The notes: generated by a model not told the origin, from the sequence alone. DNA of 56,020 bases from an uncultured Clostridia bacterium (GCA_944366945.1 CALVWJ010000016.1:1-56020), one strand, 5' to 3'; shown: positions 42,762 to 51,971, counted from the stretch's first letter. Translations and numbers: made by a program.

Positions 42762-43403
42762 ATGAGCGTGCAGTCCGTTTCCAAGCAAACGCTGCAACGC
42801 CTGCCCCAGTACCTTAACTTTTTGAAATCCATGCCCCGCACGGGGGCGGCGAACATCTCGGCAACCGCCATCGCGGATGCCCTGGGGCTTGGGGATGTGC
42901 AAGTCCGCAAGGACCTTGCGCTCGTCAGCTCCGGCGGCAGGCCAAAGGTGGGGTATGATGCAGATCGCCTCATCGCGGATCTGGAACGGTTCCTGGGCTA
43001 CGATGATGTAACAAGCGCTGTCATCGTCGGGGCGGGCGATTTGGGCCGGGCACTCCTCGGATATGGGGGATTCGCTGCATACGGGATCGAACTGATGGCT
43101 GCGTTTGACCGGGATGCGGCCCTCGCCGGCCAGAACATCCATGGCAAGCCTGTATTCCCTGCGGAAAGGCTGAAAGAGCTCTGCGGACGCATGCAGATTC
43201 GCATTGGGATCATCGCAGTGCCGGCAGAGGAAGCGCAGCAGGTATGCGATGCGCTGGTGGAGAGCGGCGTGCGGGGTATATGGAACTTTGCGCCGGTGAA
43301 TCTTTCGGTTCCAGAAAACGTGCTGGTGCAAAACGAGGATATTGCCGTTTCGCTGGCTGTCCTTTCCAAACGGCTTGCCCAGAAATTGGCTGAACGGGAA
43401 TAG
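42762..43403 (+). CDS. rex: Redox-sensing transcriptional repressor Rex
   Basis: A 213-residue regulator with an N-terminal winged helix (IADALGLGDVQVRKDLALVS) and a Rossmann domain (VIVGAGDLGRALLGYGGF) that binds NADH/NAD+. High NADH releases Rex from its operators, inducing fermentative genes. The C-terminal swap helix ends SLAVLSKRLAQKL. It is 4 nt after nfnB and ahead of the hydrogenase genes, so it probably controls NADH disposal including hydABC and the alcohol dehydrogenases, although I could not identify its operator. Confidence 0.95.
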   Translation: MSVQSVSKQTLQRLPQYLNFLKSMPRTGAANISATAIADALGLGDVQVRKDLALVSSGGRPKVGYDADRLIADLERFLGYDDVTSAVIVGAGDLGRALLGYGGFAAYGIELMAAFDRDAALAGQNIHGKPVFPAERLKELCGRMQIRIGIIAVPAEEAQQVCDALVESGVRGIWNFAPVNLSVPENVLVQNEDIAVSLAVLSKRLAQKLAERE

Positions 43404-43505
43404 TTCCGCTGGCATTGCAGCATGCCCGCATGGATACGGAAGGAAAATGAATGATGCAAGAAACCATACGCTGCGCAGCATGACCGAACACAGGAGGGAA
43501 TTTGC

Positions 43506-45182
43506 ATGACACAATGCTTGCGGCTTAAACAGTCCAATTGCAAAAACTGCTACAAATGTATTCGTAACTGCCCGGTGAAGTCTATCCGCTTTTCGGATGA
43601 TCAAGCAAACATCGTGCCGGAGGAATGCATCCTTTGCGGTCATTGCTTTGTAGCTTGCCCGCAAGGCGCAAAGGAAATCCGCAACGATGTGCCTGTTGCA
43701 AAGGAGCTTATCGCATCGGGCGCTCCGGTCTATGCGAGCGTTGCCCCTTCGTTTGTCGCGAATTTCGACGGGGCGGCCATTGGCTCCATGGAAAGCGCGC
43801 TCAAGGCGCTCGGTTTTGCGGGCGCGGAAGAGACGGCGATAGGCGCAACCATCGTAAAGCGTGAATATGACCGCATAGTGGATTCCGGTGAGAAGGATGT
43901 AATTATTTCTTCCTGCTGCCACAGCGTGAACCTGCTCATCCAGAAGCATTACCCGGATGCGCTGCCCTATCTTGCGCATGTGCTTTCCCCCATGCAGGCG
44001 CACTGCAAGGAGTTGAAGCGCCGCTATCCTGGGGCAAAAACCGTGTTCATTGGCCCATGCATCGCGAAAAAGGATGAGGCGGCAGGCTGCCCCGAGCTGG
44101 TGGACTGCGTGCTTACCTTTGAAGAGCTTGCAGGCTGGCTCAAGGAAGCGGGCGTGCTCATTGCCCCGGATCCAGAGCGCAACGAGGAGAGCCGCGCGCG
44201 GTTGTTCCCAACAACTGGCGGCGTACTCCGCTCCATGGCGGCGGATAACCCGGATTATACCTACCTTGCCATCGACGGCGTAGAAAACTGCATGAACACC
44301 CTGGAGGATATCCTAAAGGGAAAAGTGCATAAATGCTTTATTGAAATGTCCGTTTGCGTCGGCAGCTGCGTGGGCGGCCCCGCTATGGATAAAAACCACC
44401 GCATGCCCGTAAGTGATTACCTTGCAGTAAATGCTTACGCCGGGAAACGGGATTTCCCGGTGGAGCAGCCCGAGCCCGCGGCACTCAAAAAGAACTTCAA
44501 ATACTTGAGCGTGCCGCAGGCCAATTTCGGCAGCGCGGCCATCGAGGCGGTGCTCAAGCAGATGGGCAAAACCAGGCCCGAGCAGGAGCTCAACTGCGGC
44601 AGCTGCGGCTACAATACCTGCCGCGACAAGGCAGTGGCCGTCCTACAGGGCAAGGCGGATCTCAACATGTGCCTGCCCTACTTGAAGGATAAAGCCGAAT
44701 CCTTCTCGGATAACATCATCAGCAATACGCCAAACGCAATCATCGTGCTCAACGAATCCTTTGAGGTGCAGCAGATCAACGATGCGGCGTGCAAGCTTAT
44801 GAATATCCGCGATGCGCGCAACGTCTTGGGCGACCAGGTCGTGCGGATTCTTGACCCGCTCGTGTTTATGGATACCTATGCAAGCGGGCACAACGTATAC
44901 AATAAGCCTGTGTACCTCGCGGAATACCAACGCTATGTAGAACAGACCGTCATTTACGACAAGAGCTACCATATCCTTATCTGCATCATGCGCGATGTTA
45001 CCGCCGAGGCCAAGGAGCGGGAAAACCGCGAGGCTATGAGCCGCACTACCATGGAGATTACGGATAAGGTCATTGAAAAGCAGATGCGCGCCGTGCAGGA
45101 AATCGCATCCCTCTTGGGCGAGACGACGGCGGAGACGAAGATCGCCCTCACAAAGCTCAAGGAGTCGCTCAGCCATGAATAG
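43506..45182 (+). CDS. Sensory [FeFe] hydrogenase (HydS-type) with PAS domain
   Basis: A 558-residue multidomain protein. Residues 12-51 hold two [4Fe-4S] motifs (C12-x2-C15-x2-C18-x3-C22 and C41-x2-C44-x2-C47-x3-C51). Residues ~70-335 are an H-cluster domain with altered motifs: SSCCHS (C137, C138), GPCIAKKDE (C185) and IEMSVCVGSCVG (C284, C288). A third FeS motif follows (C364, C367, C372, C389). A PAS domain (~400-510) and a coiled coil come last. This layout belongs to group C (sensory) [FeFe] hydrogenases. It overlaps the PP2C gene by 8 nt, which points to phosphatase-linked H2 or redox sensing. Confidence 0.88.
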   Translation: MTQCLRLKQSNCKNCYKCIRNCPVKSIRFSDDQANIVPEECILCGHCFVACPQGAKEIRNDVPVAKELIASGAPVYASVAPSFVANFDGAAIGSMESALKALGFAGAEETAIGATIVKREYDRIVDSGEKDVIISSCCHSVNLLIQKHYPDALPYLAHVLSPMQAHCKELKRRYPGAKTVFIGPCIAKKDEAAGCPELVDCVLTFEELAGWLKEAGVLIAPDPERNEESRARLFPTTGGVLRSMAADNPDYTYLAIDGVENCMNTLEDILKGKVHKCFIEMSVCVGSCVGGPAMDKNHRMPVSDYLAVNAYAGKRDFPVEQPEPAALKKNFKYLSVPQANFGSAAIEAVLKQMGKTRPEQELNCGSCGYNTCRDKAVAVLQGKADLNMCLPYLKDKAESFSDNIISNTPNAIIVLNESFEVQQINDAACKLMNIRDARNVLGDQVVRILDPLVFMDTYASGHNVYNKPVYLAEYQRYVEQTVIYDKSYHILICIMRDVTAEAKERENREAMSRTTMEITDKVIEKQMRAVQEIASLLGETTAETKIALTKLKESLSHE

Positions 45183-46353
45183 CCTCTGCACGGATATTGG
45201 ATATGTATGCTTAAACAAAACGGGCGAGCAGCTTTGCGGCGATCATGTGGAGATCGTGGAGCAGGGGGATAATGCAACGGTTGTCGTGCTGGCCGATGGC
45301 CTGGGAAGCGGCGTAAAGGCGAATATCCTTTCTACGCTTACAGCGAAGATTATCTCTACCATGATGGCCAACGACATGACCATTGAGGATTGCGTTTCTA
45401 CGATTGCCGCAACGCTTCCGGTCTGCGAAGTGCGCAAGGTCGCTTATTCCACATTCACGATCATCCGCATTGCGGGGAACAATCTCGAGGCAGAGATTAT
45501 CCAGTATGATAACCCGCATGTGATCCTGCTGCGGGATGGCAAGCACGTGGATTATCCCGAGATCTGCGAGATGATCGACGGCAAGGCAATCTATAAAACT
45601 AAACTCAAGCTGAAGGAAGGGGATGCGTTTATCGCCATGAGCGATGGCGCGATCCATGCTGGCGTAGGGCAATCGCTCAACTTTGGCTGGCAGCGCGAGC
45701 AGATTGTTGAGTTCATGGAAACCATCTATGATCCCGCGTTTACCGCAAAAACGCTTAGTGCCATGCTGGTAAATGAGTGCAGCCGCCTATATGGCGGAGA
45801 GCCGGGGGATGATACTTCCGCCTGCACCGTGAAGATCCGCCGACGCCAGCCCATGAACCTCTTGATCGGCCCACCCGCAGATCCCAAGGATGTGAACAAG
45901 ATGATGGCGCTGTTTTTCTCCAAGGAGGGAAAGCATATTGTCTGCGGCGGCACGACATCAACGCTCGCAGCGGAATTCCTGCATGAGCCGCTCGATGTTT
46001 CCATGCCCACCTATATCGATCCCGAGATTCCGCCGACGGCCAAGATCAAAGGCGTGGACCTTGTAACGGAGGGTGTTATTACCATGAGCCGTGTGCTAGA
46101 ATATGCGCGGGATTATTTAAAGGACAACGAGCGCTATACGGATTGGAGCTATAAAAAGGACGGTGCATCCAGCATTGCGCGGATGCTGTTTGAAGAGGCA
46201 ACGGATATCAACTTCTATGTGGGCCGTGCTGTAAATCCGGCGCACCAGAATCCAAACCTGCCCATCGGCTTTAACATCAAAATGCGCCTCATTGAGGAGC
46301 TTTCGGAATGCTTGAAGAAGATGGGGAAAAAGATCAAGGTAAGCTATTTTTAA
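45175..46353 (+). CDS. SpoIIE-type PP2C protein phosphatase with FeS/hydrogenase-linked C-terminus
   Basis: A 392-residue protein. The N-terminal ~220 residues are a PP2C/SpoIIE phosphatase with metal-binding Asp residues in VLADGLGSG, AMSDGAIHAG and GEPGDDTSA. The C-terminal ~170 residues (from MNLLIGPPADPKDVNKMM) form a second domain I do not recognise, with KGVDLVTEGVITMSRVLEYA as a marker. The start at 45175 has AAGGAG upstream and lies inside the hydS stop, so translation is coupled. Substrate protein unknown; an anti-sigma antagonist-like target is not present in the window. Confidence 0.88.
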   Translation: MNSLCTDIGYVCLNKTGEQLCGDHVEIVEQGDNATVVVLADGLGSGVKANILSTLTAKIISTMMANDMTIEDCVSTIAATLPVCEVRKVAYSTFTIIRIAGNNLEAEIIQYDNPHVILLRDGKHVDYPEICEMIDGKAIYKTKLKLKEGDAFIAMSDGAIHAGVGQSLNFGWQREQIVEFMETIYDPAFTAKTLSAMLVNECSRLYGGEPGDDTSACTVKIRRRQPMNLLIGPPADPKDVNKMMALFFSKEGKHIVCGGTTSTLAAEFLHEPLDVSMPTYIDPEIPPTAKIKGVDLVTEGVITMSRVLEYARDYLKDNERYTDWSYKKDGASSIARMLFEEATDINFYVGRAVNPAHQNPNLPIGFNIKMRLIEELSECLKKMGKKIKVSYF

Positions 46354-46398
46354 AACAATTTGACCGTAAGGTCACCATGCAAGAAGAAGGAGACAGAC

Positions 46399-46878
46399 AT
46401 GAACACCCAAGAACTGTACCAGAAGACTGATGCGATTCTAGCTCGGTGCGGAACGGAAGAGCGGAGCATGATCGCCGTGCTGCAAGCTGTGCAGGAAGAA
46501 TATGCATACCTGCCGCGTGAGGTATTCCCTTACCTGTCCCAAAAGATGGGGCTAAGCGAGGCGCACATTTATGGCGTTGCCACGTTCTATGAGAACTTTT
46601 CGCTTGAACCCAAGGGCAAATATGTGATCAAGGTGTGCGACGGCACCGCCTGCCATGTACGCAAATCGATCCCGATTCTGGAAAAACTGCGTAGCGAGCT
46701 TGGGCTTGCAGAAGGCCGGAAAACCACGGATGATCAGATGTTTACCGTGGAAACGGTGTCCTGCCTGGGCGCTTGTGGCCTTGCGCCTGCGCTTACGGTG
46801 AACGGGAAGGTGCACCCTTCCATGACGCCGGATAAGGCCGTGGAGCTGATTGAGACGCTGAGGAGGGAAGAGGCATGA
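46399..46878 (+). CDS. hydC: Bifurcating [FeFe] hydrogenase subunit C (NuoE-like)
   Basis: A 159-residue thioredoxin-fold [2Fe-2S] protein homologous to NuoE of complex I. The cluster cysteines are C80, C85, C122 and C126 (VCDGTACHVRKS and SCLGACGLAP). GVATFYENFSLEPKGKY is typical. It passes electrons in the HydABC complex, which uses NADH and reduced ferredoxin together to make H2. The start at 46399 has GAAGGAG upstream. The stop overlaps hydB by 4 nt. Confidence 0.93.
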   Translation: MNTQELYQKTDAILARCGTEERSMIAVLQAVQEEYAYLPREVFPYLSQKMGLSEAHIYGVATFYENFSLEPKGKYVIKVCDGTACHVRKSIPILEKLRSELGLAEGRKTTDDQMFTVETVSCLGACGLAPALTVNGKVHPSMTPDKAVELIETLRREEA

Positions 46879-48749
46879 TCGCGACAAGGCAAGAGCTTCA
46901 ATCGCTTCGGGAAGCGTGCATGCGTGCAGCGAAGGCGGAAAGCAGGAAGATCCTGGTTTGCGCAGGTACAGGCTGCGTCTCGGGCGGTTCTTTGGATATT
47001 TATGCCGCACTGAAGCAAAAGATGGAAGCAAAGGGTATCCCCTGCGAGGTGGAACTTGCAATGGATCCTCATGAGGACGTAGTGGGCCTCAAGAAGAGCG
47101 GCTGCCATGGCTTCTGCGAAATGGGTCCTCTGGTGCGCATTGAGCCTCAAGGCTGGCTCTACACCAAAGTGAGCCTTGCGGATGTGGATGAGATCGTGGA
47201 ACGCACCATGGCAAAAGGCGAGATTGTGGAGCGCCTGGCCTACCGGCAGAATGGGAAGATCTATGAGAAGCAGGAGGAGATCCCGTTCTATCAAAAGCAG
47301 ACCCGCAAAGTGCTGGAACACTGCGGCCATATTGACGCGGATTCCATTTATGAATATATCTCCATCGGTGGCTACGAGGCTTTTGAAAAGGCCCTTTTCG
47401 ATATGAGCAGCGACGAGATCATCACGCAGATCTCCGATTCCGGGCTGCGCGGCCGCGGCGGCGGAGGATTCCCCACCGGGCGGAAGTGGACCCAGGTTGC
47501 CCGCCAGAAGGCAACGCCAAAATACGTTGTATGCAACGGCGATGAAGGCGACCCCGGCGCGTTTATGGACCGTTCCATCATGGAAGGCGATCCGCACCGC
47601 ATGATTGAAGGCATGATGATCGCGGGTGTTGCGGTTGGCGCCGAAGATGGATATATCTACGTCCGTGCAGAGTATCCGATGGCAGTCGCTCGTCTCAGCA
47701 ACGCCATTGCGCAGGCCAAAAAGCTGGGCCTGTTGGGGGAGAATATCCTTGGCAGCGGCTTTAATTTCAACATCCATATCAACCAGGGCGCGGGCGCTTT
47801 CGTATGCGGTGAAGGCAGCGCGTTGACAGCATCCATCGAAGGCAAACGCGGCATGCCGCGCGTCAAGCCGCCCCGCACGGTGGAACATGGCCTGTTTGAT
47901 AAGCCGACCGTGCTCAACAATGTGGAAACCTTTGCAAACGTACCGACGATCATCAAGGCCGGTGCAGAGGAATACCGTAAGATTGGCACGGAAACGAGCC
48001 CCGGCACAAAGGCGTTTGCCCTCACGGGCAACATTGTAAACACTGGCTTGATCGAAGTTCCAATGGGCACGACGCTGCGCGAGGTTATCTTTGACATCGG
48101 CGGCGGCATGCGCGGCGGTGCAGATTTCAAGGCGGTGCAGATTGGCGGACCGTCGGGCGGGTGCTTGACGTCGGCAGAATTGGATCTCCCGCTCGACTTT
48201 GATTCTTTGAAGAAGGTAGGCGCGATGATCGGCTCCGGCGGCCTCGTCGTGATGGATAGCCACACCTGCATGGTGGAGGTTGCACGCTTCTTTATGAACT
48301 TTACGCAGAATGAATCCTGCGGAAAATGCGTGCCGTGCCGTGAGGGCACCCGGCGTATGCTGGAAATTCTTGAGCGCATTGTGGCTGGCAAGGGCCGCGA
48401 AGGGGATATTGACCTTCTGCTTGAGCTGGCGGATACGATAACCAATACCGCCCTCTGCGGTTTGGGCAAAACTGCCGCAGGGCCGGTTGTGAGCACAATC
48501 AAGTATTTCCGGGATGAATATGAAGCGCACATCCGCGAGAAACGCTGCCCGGCAGGCGCGTGTGCGAAACTTCGCCGCATCCATATCGATCCCGCGCTGT
48601 GCAAAGGCTGCTCCAAGTGCTCCCGCATTTGCCCGGTTGGCGCTATCAGCGGCACGCTGAAACAGCCGTTTGTGATTGATCCGGAGAAGTGCATCAAGTG
48701 TGGCGCATGCATTGGAACCTGCCCGTTCCACGCCATCAAGGAGGACTGA
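46875..48749 (+). CDS. hydB: Bifurcating [FeFe] hydrogenase subunit B (NuoF-like, FMN/NADH)
   Basis: A 624-residue subunit. Domains in order: a thioredoxin-like [2Fe-2S] domain (C29, C34, C77, C81), the NuoF FMN/NADH domain (GLRGRGGGGFPTGRKW near 200; CNGDEGDPGAFMDR), an SLBB region, the [4Fe-4S] motif SCGKCVPCREGTRRM (near 480), and a C-terminal pair of [4Fe-4S] clusters (CKGCSKCSRICP and CIKCGACIGTCP). This is the NADH-oxidising, probably bifurcating, subunit of HydABC. It is 4 nt ahead of hydA with AAGGAGG at the junction. Confidence 0.95.
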   Translation: MIATRQELQSLREACMRAAKAESRKILVCAGTGCVSGGSLDIYAALKQKMEAKGIPCEVELAMDPHEDVVGLKKSGCHGFCEMGPLVRIEPQGWLYTKVSLADVDEIVERTMAKGEIVERLAYRQNGKIYEKQEEIPFYQKQTRKVLEHCGHIDADSIYEYISIGGYEAFEKALFDMSSDEIITQISDSGLRGRGGGGFPTGRKWTQVARQKATPKYVVCNGDEGDPGAFMDRSIMEGDPHRMIEGMMIAGVAVGAEDGYIYVRAEYPMAVARLSNAIAQAKKLGLLGENILGSGFNFNIHINQGAGAFVCGEGSALTASIEGKRGMPRVKPPRTVEHGLFDKPTVLNNVETFANVPTIIKAGAEEYRKIGTETSPGTKAFALTGNIVNTGLIEVPMGTTLREVIFDIGGGMRGGADFKAVQIGGPSGGCLTSAELDLPLDFDSLKKVGAMIGSGGLVVMDSHTCMVEVARFFMNFTQNESCGKCVPCREGTRRMLEILERIVAGKGREGDIDLLLELADTITNTALCGLGKTAAGPVVSTIKYFRDEYEAHIREKRCPAGACAKLRRIHIDPALCKGCSKCSRICPVGAISGTLKQPFVIDPEKCIKCGACIGTCPFHAIKED

Positions 48750-48753
48750 TATT

Positions 48754-50463
48754 ATGGCCATGGTAAAAAAGGAATTCATGACGATAGACGGGATCCCCGT
48801 GGAGATCAATGGGGAGAAGAACCTGCTGGAGCTCATCCGCAAAGTCGGCATAAAAATGCCCACCTTCTGCTACCATTCTGAGCTTTCCATCTATGGCGCA
48901 TGCCGCATGTGCATGGTGGAAAACCAGTGGGGTGGGCTGGACGCAGCATGCTCTACGCCACCCAAGGCTGGCATGCAGATCCGCACCAACACGGAGCGGC
49001 TGCGCAAATACCGCAAGATGATTCTTGAGCTCCTGCTTGCGCATCATTGCCGGGATTGCACAACCTGCGATAACAATGGTACCTGCAAGCTCCAGGATCT
49101 TGCCATGCGCTTTGACATCAACGATGTCCGCTTCCCGAACACTGCGGAGAAGCCGCTGATTGATGATTCTTCTGTGAGCATTGTGCGCGACCAGCATAAG
49201 TGCATCCTGTGCGGCGACTGCGTGCGCATGTGCAACGAGGTGCAGAACGTGGGCGCGATCGATTTTGCGCATCGCGGCTCCAAGATGACCATCAGCACCG
49301 CGTTTGATGTGCCCATTGCCGAATCCCCCTGTGTGGGCTGCGGCCAGTGCATCGCAGCCTGCCCGACCGGCGCAATTCTTGTGAAGAACGATATTTCCAA
49401 GGTCTGGAAGGCATTGGATGACCCGAAGACCAAAGTGACAGTACAGGTTGCGCCTGCTGTGCGCGTAGCGCTGGGCAAGGAGCTGGGCCTCACACCGGGC
49501 GAAAATGCCATGGGTAAGATCGTTGCGGCGCTGCGGCGCATGGGATTCGACGAGGTCTACGATACTTCCACGAGCGCTGACTTGACCGTGCTTGAAGAAT
49601 CCAACGAGCTTGCAAAGCGCATTGCAGATGGCAAGGAAGAGATGCCGCTGTTCTCCTCGTGCTGCCCGGCTTGGGTGCGCTATTGCGAAAACAAATATCC
49701 TGAGCTCATGCCGCATGTTTCAACATGCAAATCGCCCATGCAGATGTTTGCTGCCGTGATTCGGGAAAACAGTCGCAATTCCAGCCGCAAGAGCGTACAT
49801 GTGGCGGTTATGCCTTGCACGGCGAAGAAGTTTGAAGCGGTGCGCGATGAGTTCAAAGTGGACGGCAAGCAGGATGTGGACTATGTGCTTACCACCCAGG
49901 AGCTTGTGCGCATGATCAAGGAATCCGGCATCATGTTCCGCGATATTGACCCGGAAGCTGTGGATATGCCGTTTGGCACGATGACCGGTGCAGGCGTGAT
50001 CTTCGGCGTGACCGGTGGCGTAACGGAAGCCGTGCTCCGCCGCCTGGCTTCCGACAAGAGCAACACAGCGCTCATGTCCATCGCCTATACGGGCGTGCGC
50101 GGCATGGAAGGTGTAAAGGAAGCGCGCGTAATGGTGGGCGAAAAGGAAGTGCGCATCGGCGTTGTAAGCGGCTTGAAGAACGCTTCCGATTTGATCGAGC
50201 GCATCAAAGCGGGCGAGCATTTTGACTTCGTCGAAGTGATGGCCTGCCCGGGCGGCTGCATAAGCGGCGGCGGCCAACCGTTTGCTTCGAGCGCAGAGAA
50301 GGAAAAACGCGGCGCGGGGCTCTACTCGGCCGATAAGCTTTGCAACATCAAACGCTCGGAAGAAAACCCCTTGATGATGACCCTTTACAATGGCATCTTG
50401 AAGGGCCGGGTGCATGAGCTGTTGCATGTTCATTACCATGGTGCAAAACAGGAGGAGAACTGA
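48754..50463 (+). CDS. hydA: Bifurcating [FeFe] hydrogenase catalytic subunit A
   Basis: A 569-residue H2-evolving subunit. It has an N-terminal [2Fe-2S] plant-type domain (C39, C50, C53, C66), a His/Cys [4Fe-4S] segment (LAHHCRDCTTCDNNGTC), and two [4Fe-4S] motifs (CILCGDCVRMC; CVGCGQCIAACP). The H-cluster motifs are L1 SSCCPAW (C303, C304), L2 MPCTAKKFE (C355) and L3 EVMACPGGCISGGGQP (C498, C502), all canonical. The start at 48754 follows AAGGAGG; the ORF extends upstream inside hydB. The maturases HydE/F/G are not in the window. Confidence 0.96.
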   Translation: MAMVKKEFMTIDGIPVEINGEKNLLELIRKVGIKMPTFCYHSELSIYGACRMCMVENQWGGLDAACSTPPKAGMQIRTNTERLRKYRKMILELLLAHHCRDCTTCDNNGTCKLQDLAMRFDINDVRFPNTAEKPLIDDSSVSIVRDQHKCILCGDCVRMCNEVQNVGAIDFAHRGSKMTISTAFDVPIAESPCVGCGQCIAACPTGAILVKNDISKVWKALDDPKTKVTVQVAPAVRVALGKELGLTPGENAMGKIVAALRRMGFDEVYDTSTSADLTVLEESNELAKRIADGKEEMPLFSSCCPAWVRYCENKYPELMPHVSTCKSPMQMFAAVIRENSRNSSRKSVHVAVMPCTAKKFEAVRDEFKVDGKQDVDYVLTTQELVRMIKESGIMFRDIDPEAVDMPFGTMTGAGVIFGVTGGVTEAVLRRLASDKSNTALMSIAYTGVRGMEGVKEARVMVGEKEVRIGVVSGLKNASDLIERIKAGEHFDFVEVMACPGGCISGGGQPFASSAEKEKRGAGLYSADKLCNIKRSEENPLMMTLYNGILKGRVHELLHVHYHGAKQEEN

Positions 50464-50465
50464 AT

Positions 50466-50714
50466 ATGGTAGAAGTCAGCGTTTGTATCGGTAGTTCCTG
50501 CCACTTGAAAGGCTCGTATAATGTGATTCAAGCGTTTCAGCAGATGATTGAAGAAATGAGCCTGCATGATAAAGTGGATTTCAAGGCTACGTTCTGCATG
50601 CGCCAGTGCAGCTGCAGCGGCGTTGCGGTTTCTGTGAACGGGCAGGTATACAGCGTGATGCCCGATACGGCGCGCGAGTTCTTCCATGAAACGGTTGTGC
50701 CGCTCCTTGGATAA
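50466..50714 (+). CDS. Small thioredoxin-like [2Fe-2S] ferredoxin
   Basis: An 82-residue protein beginning VEVSVCIGSSCHLKGS, with a C7-x4-C12 pair and C44-x3-C48 plus C50 (CMRQCSCSG). The pattern matches thioredoxin-like [2Fe-2S] ferredoxins and the NuoE C-terminal domain. It begins 2 nt after the hydA stop, within the hydrogenase operon, with AGGAG upstream. It may be an electron shuttle or an extra subunit for HydABC or HydS. C50 is an additional Cys beside the usual ligand. Confidence 0.85.
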   Translation: MVEVSVCIGSSCHLKGSYNVIQAFQQMIEEMSLHDKVDFKATFCMRQCSCSGVAVSVNGQVYSVMPDTAREFFHETVVPLLG

Positions 50715-50740
50715 GGCGCAGAACCAGAAATAAGATAAGC

Positions 50741-50780
50741 AAAAACGGTATCGCCCCGAAAAACGGGGCGTACTGTTTTT
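50741..50780. terminator. Bidirectional terminator after the hydrogenase operon
   Basis: AAAAACGGTATCGCCCCG pairs with CGGGGCGTACTGTTTTT (one or two mismatches) around AAAAA, with T runs at both ends. 50781-51037 holds no convincing gene. Confidence 0.85.
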
Positions 50781-51037
50781 GCGCTTTGAAAAGACGGAGC
50801 TCCTTCTTTGGGGCCTGCATTGTGCAAGCGGATAACGGCAACACGAACATTGCAGACAGCCTTTTGCAGCGTGCAGGGGCTTTTTGCATTTTTGGCACCG
50901 CCGACTTTTCTCTGCAGAGAGCGTGGAATCGCCTTATGCGGCCGAAAGCCCGTGACGCCAGCCCAGCCATCGAGCGGGCTCTGGTTTTGCACATGGGAAA
51001 GAACACCCCGCGCATGCGCTTTGCGGCAGCGGTAATG

Positions 51038-51079
51038 AAAAAGCGGTTTCTGCCCTTAGCCGACGGGGCGGAAACCGCT
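51038..51079 (-). terminator. Rho-independent terminator of the sortase gene
   Basis: AGCGGTTTC (51042-51050) / GAAACCGCT (51071-51079), extended by GCCC/GGGC; on the minus strand the stem is followed by TTTTT. It lies 52 nt after the sortase stop. Confidence 0.75.
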
Positions 51080-51130
51080 CTTACGCATAAAAACGCTGCA
51101 AATATGGATGGAAAATGCATCCATCGGGAA

Positions 51131-51823
51131 TCAATCCGCCTGTTTTGCGGCGATTGCCTCGGCGGATTGGCACACAACCACACAGCGTTCGGACGAGGTG
51201 CCGGCTGCATGATCAAAATCGCCATAGCAGGTGATCAGCGTGACCCGGCTTTCCCCAGAAAGATCCATCACCTCGTTTGGCACGTTGTCATAAGGATAGA
51301 AATCCACGGATACAGCGTAAAAATACTGCACGGATCCATCTTCGAACGCGATGGCGATTTCATCTCCAATTTCCATATCCCACAGCACGGAAAAACGGCC
51401 GATCTTCCCCTGCCAGCTCTTGTGGCCGTTGAGAATGGCGTTGCCTTCTTCGCCGGGCGCAGGGCCAGGCTCATACCAGGCGGCAAGGTCTGGATCGTCT
51501 ACAGTATCCATCTGGCCCTGCCCTTCACCTTCTTCAATGATGCCAACGGGGACGATGTCTGCCATGACTTCCGCCTCTGTAAAATAGATCCGCGTTGGAA
51601 TGGGCTTTACATAGGGCGTAGGCGATGGCGTGGGCGCGGGCGTTGCGGAAACGCTGGGCGTAATAGTAACCGTGGGCGAAGGGCTTAGAGCAGGCGTTGG
51701 GGAGACAGGCGGTTCGTATTTGCCCGGAAGCAGCACATACTGCCGGATCAAAAGGAACAAACCTGCAAGGAAGCATGCTATGCTTAAACCATAAAGAAAA
51801 ATCGTAAGCGGTCTCTGTTTCAT
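51131..51823 (-). CDS. Sortase (class not assigned)
   Basis: A 230-residue membrane-anchored transpeptidase. Residues 7-29 are the N-terminal anchor; residues 36-75 are a Pro/Thr/Ser-rich stalk of PTPS-like repeats. The catalytic domain carries H134 (NGHKSW), C199 (TLITCYG) and R213 (SSERCVVVC). It should cleave LPXTG-like signals; the surface protein at 19038 with VPQTGD is one candidate substrate. The promoter's -10 ends only 7 nt upstream of the ATG and there is no ribosome binding site, so the mRNA may be leaderless. Confidence 0.9.
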   Translation of the reverse strand: MKQRPLTIFLYGLSIACFLAGLFLLIRQYVLLPGKYEPPVSPTPALSPSPTVTITPSVSATPAPTPSPTPYVKPIPTRIYFTEAEVMADIVPVGIIEEGEGQGQMDTVDDPDLAAWYEPGPAPGEEGNAILNGHKSWQGKIGRFSVLWDMEIGDEIAIAFEDGSVQYFYAVSVDFYPYDNVPNEVMDLSGESRVTLITCYGDFDHAAGTSSERCVVVCQSAEAIAAKQAD

Positions 51824-51829
51824 GGGAAA

Positions 51830-51858
51830 AGTATAGCATCCCCTAACGCAAAGCGCAA
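51830..51858 (-). promoter_or_regulatory. Sortase gene promoter, unusually close to the start codon
   Basis: Minus strand: -35 TTGCGC (51858-51853), 17-bp spacer, -10 TATACT (51835-51830). The predicted transcription start coincides with the ATG at 51823. Confidence 0.7.
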
Positions 51859-51971
51859 AGGAAAGGCTGGGGATTCCGCGTTTGTTTACATTTTGGACGT
51901 AATCTGGTTTACAGGTGCCTTTTTGCGCGGTACAATCATTTGAAAAGAAAAAGGAAAGGGCATTCGCAAAG

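Noticed and set aside
46734..48863. 709-codon minus-strand frame over hydB
   Set aside because: Long only because of the GC-rich codon use of hydB on the other strand; no domain is recognisable.
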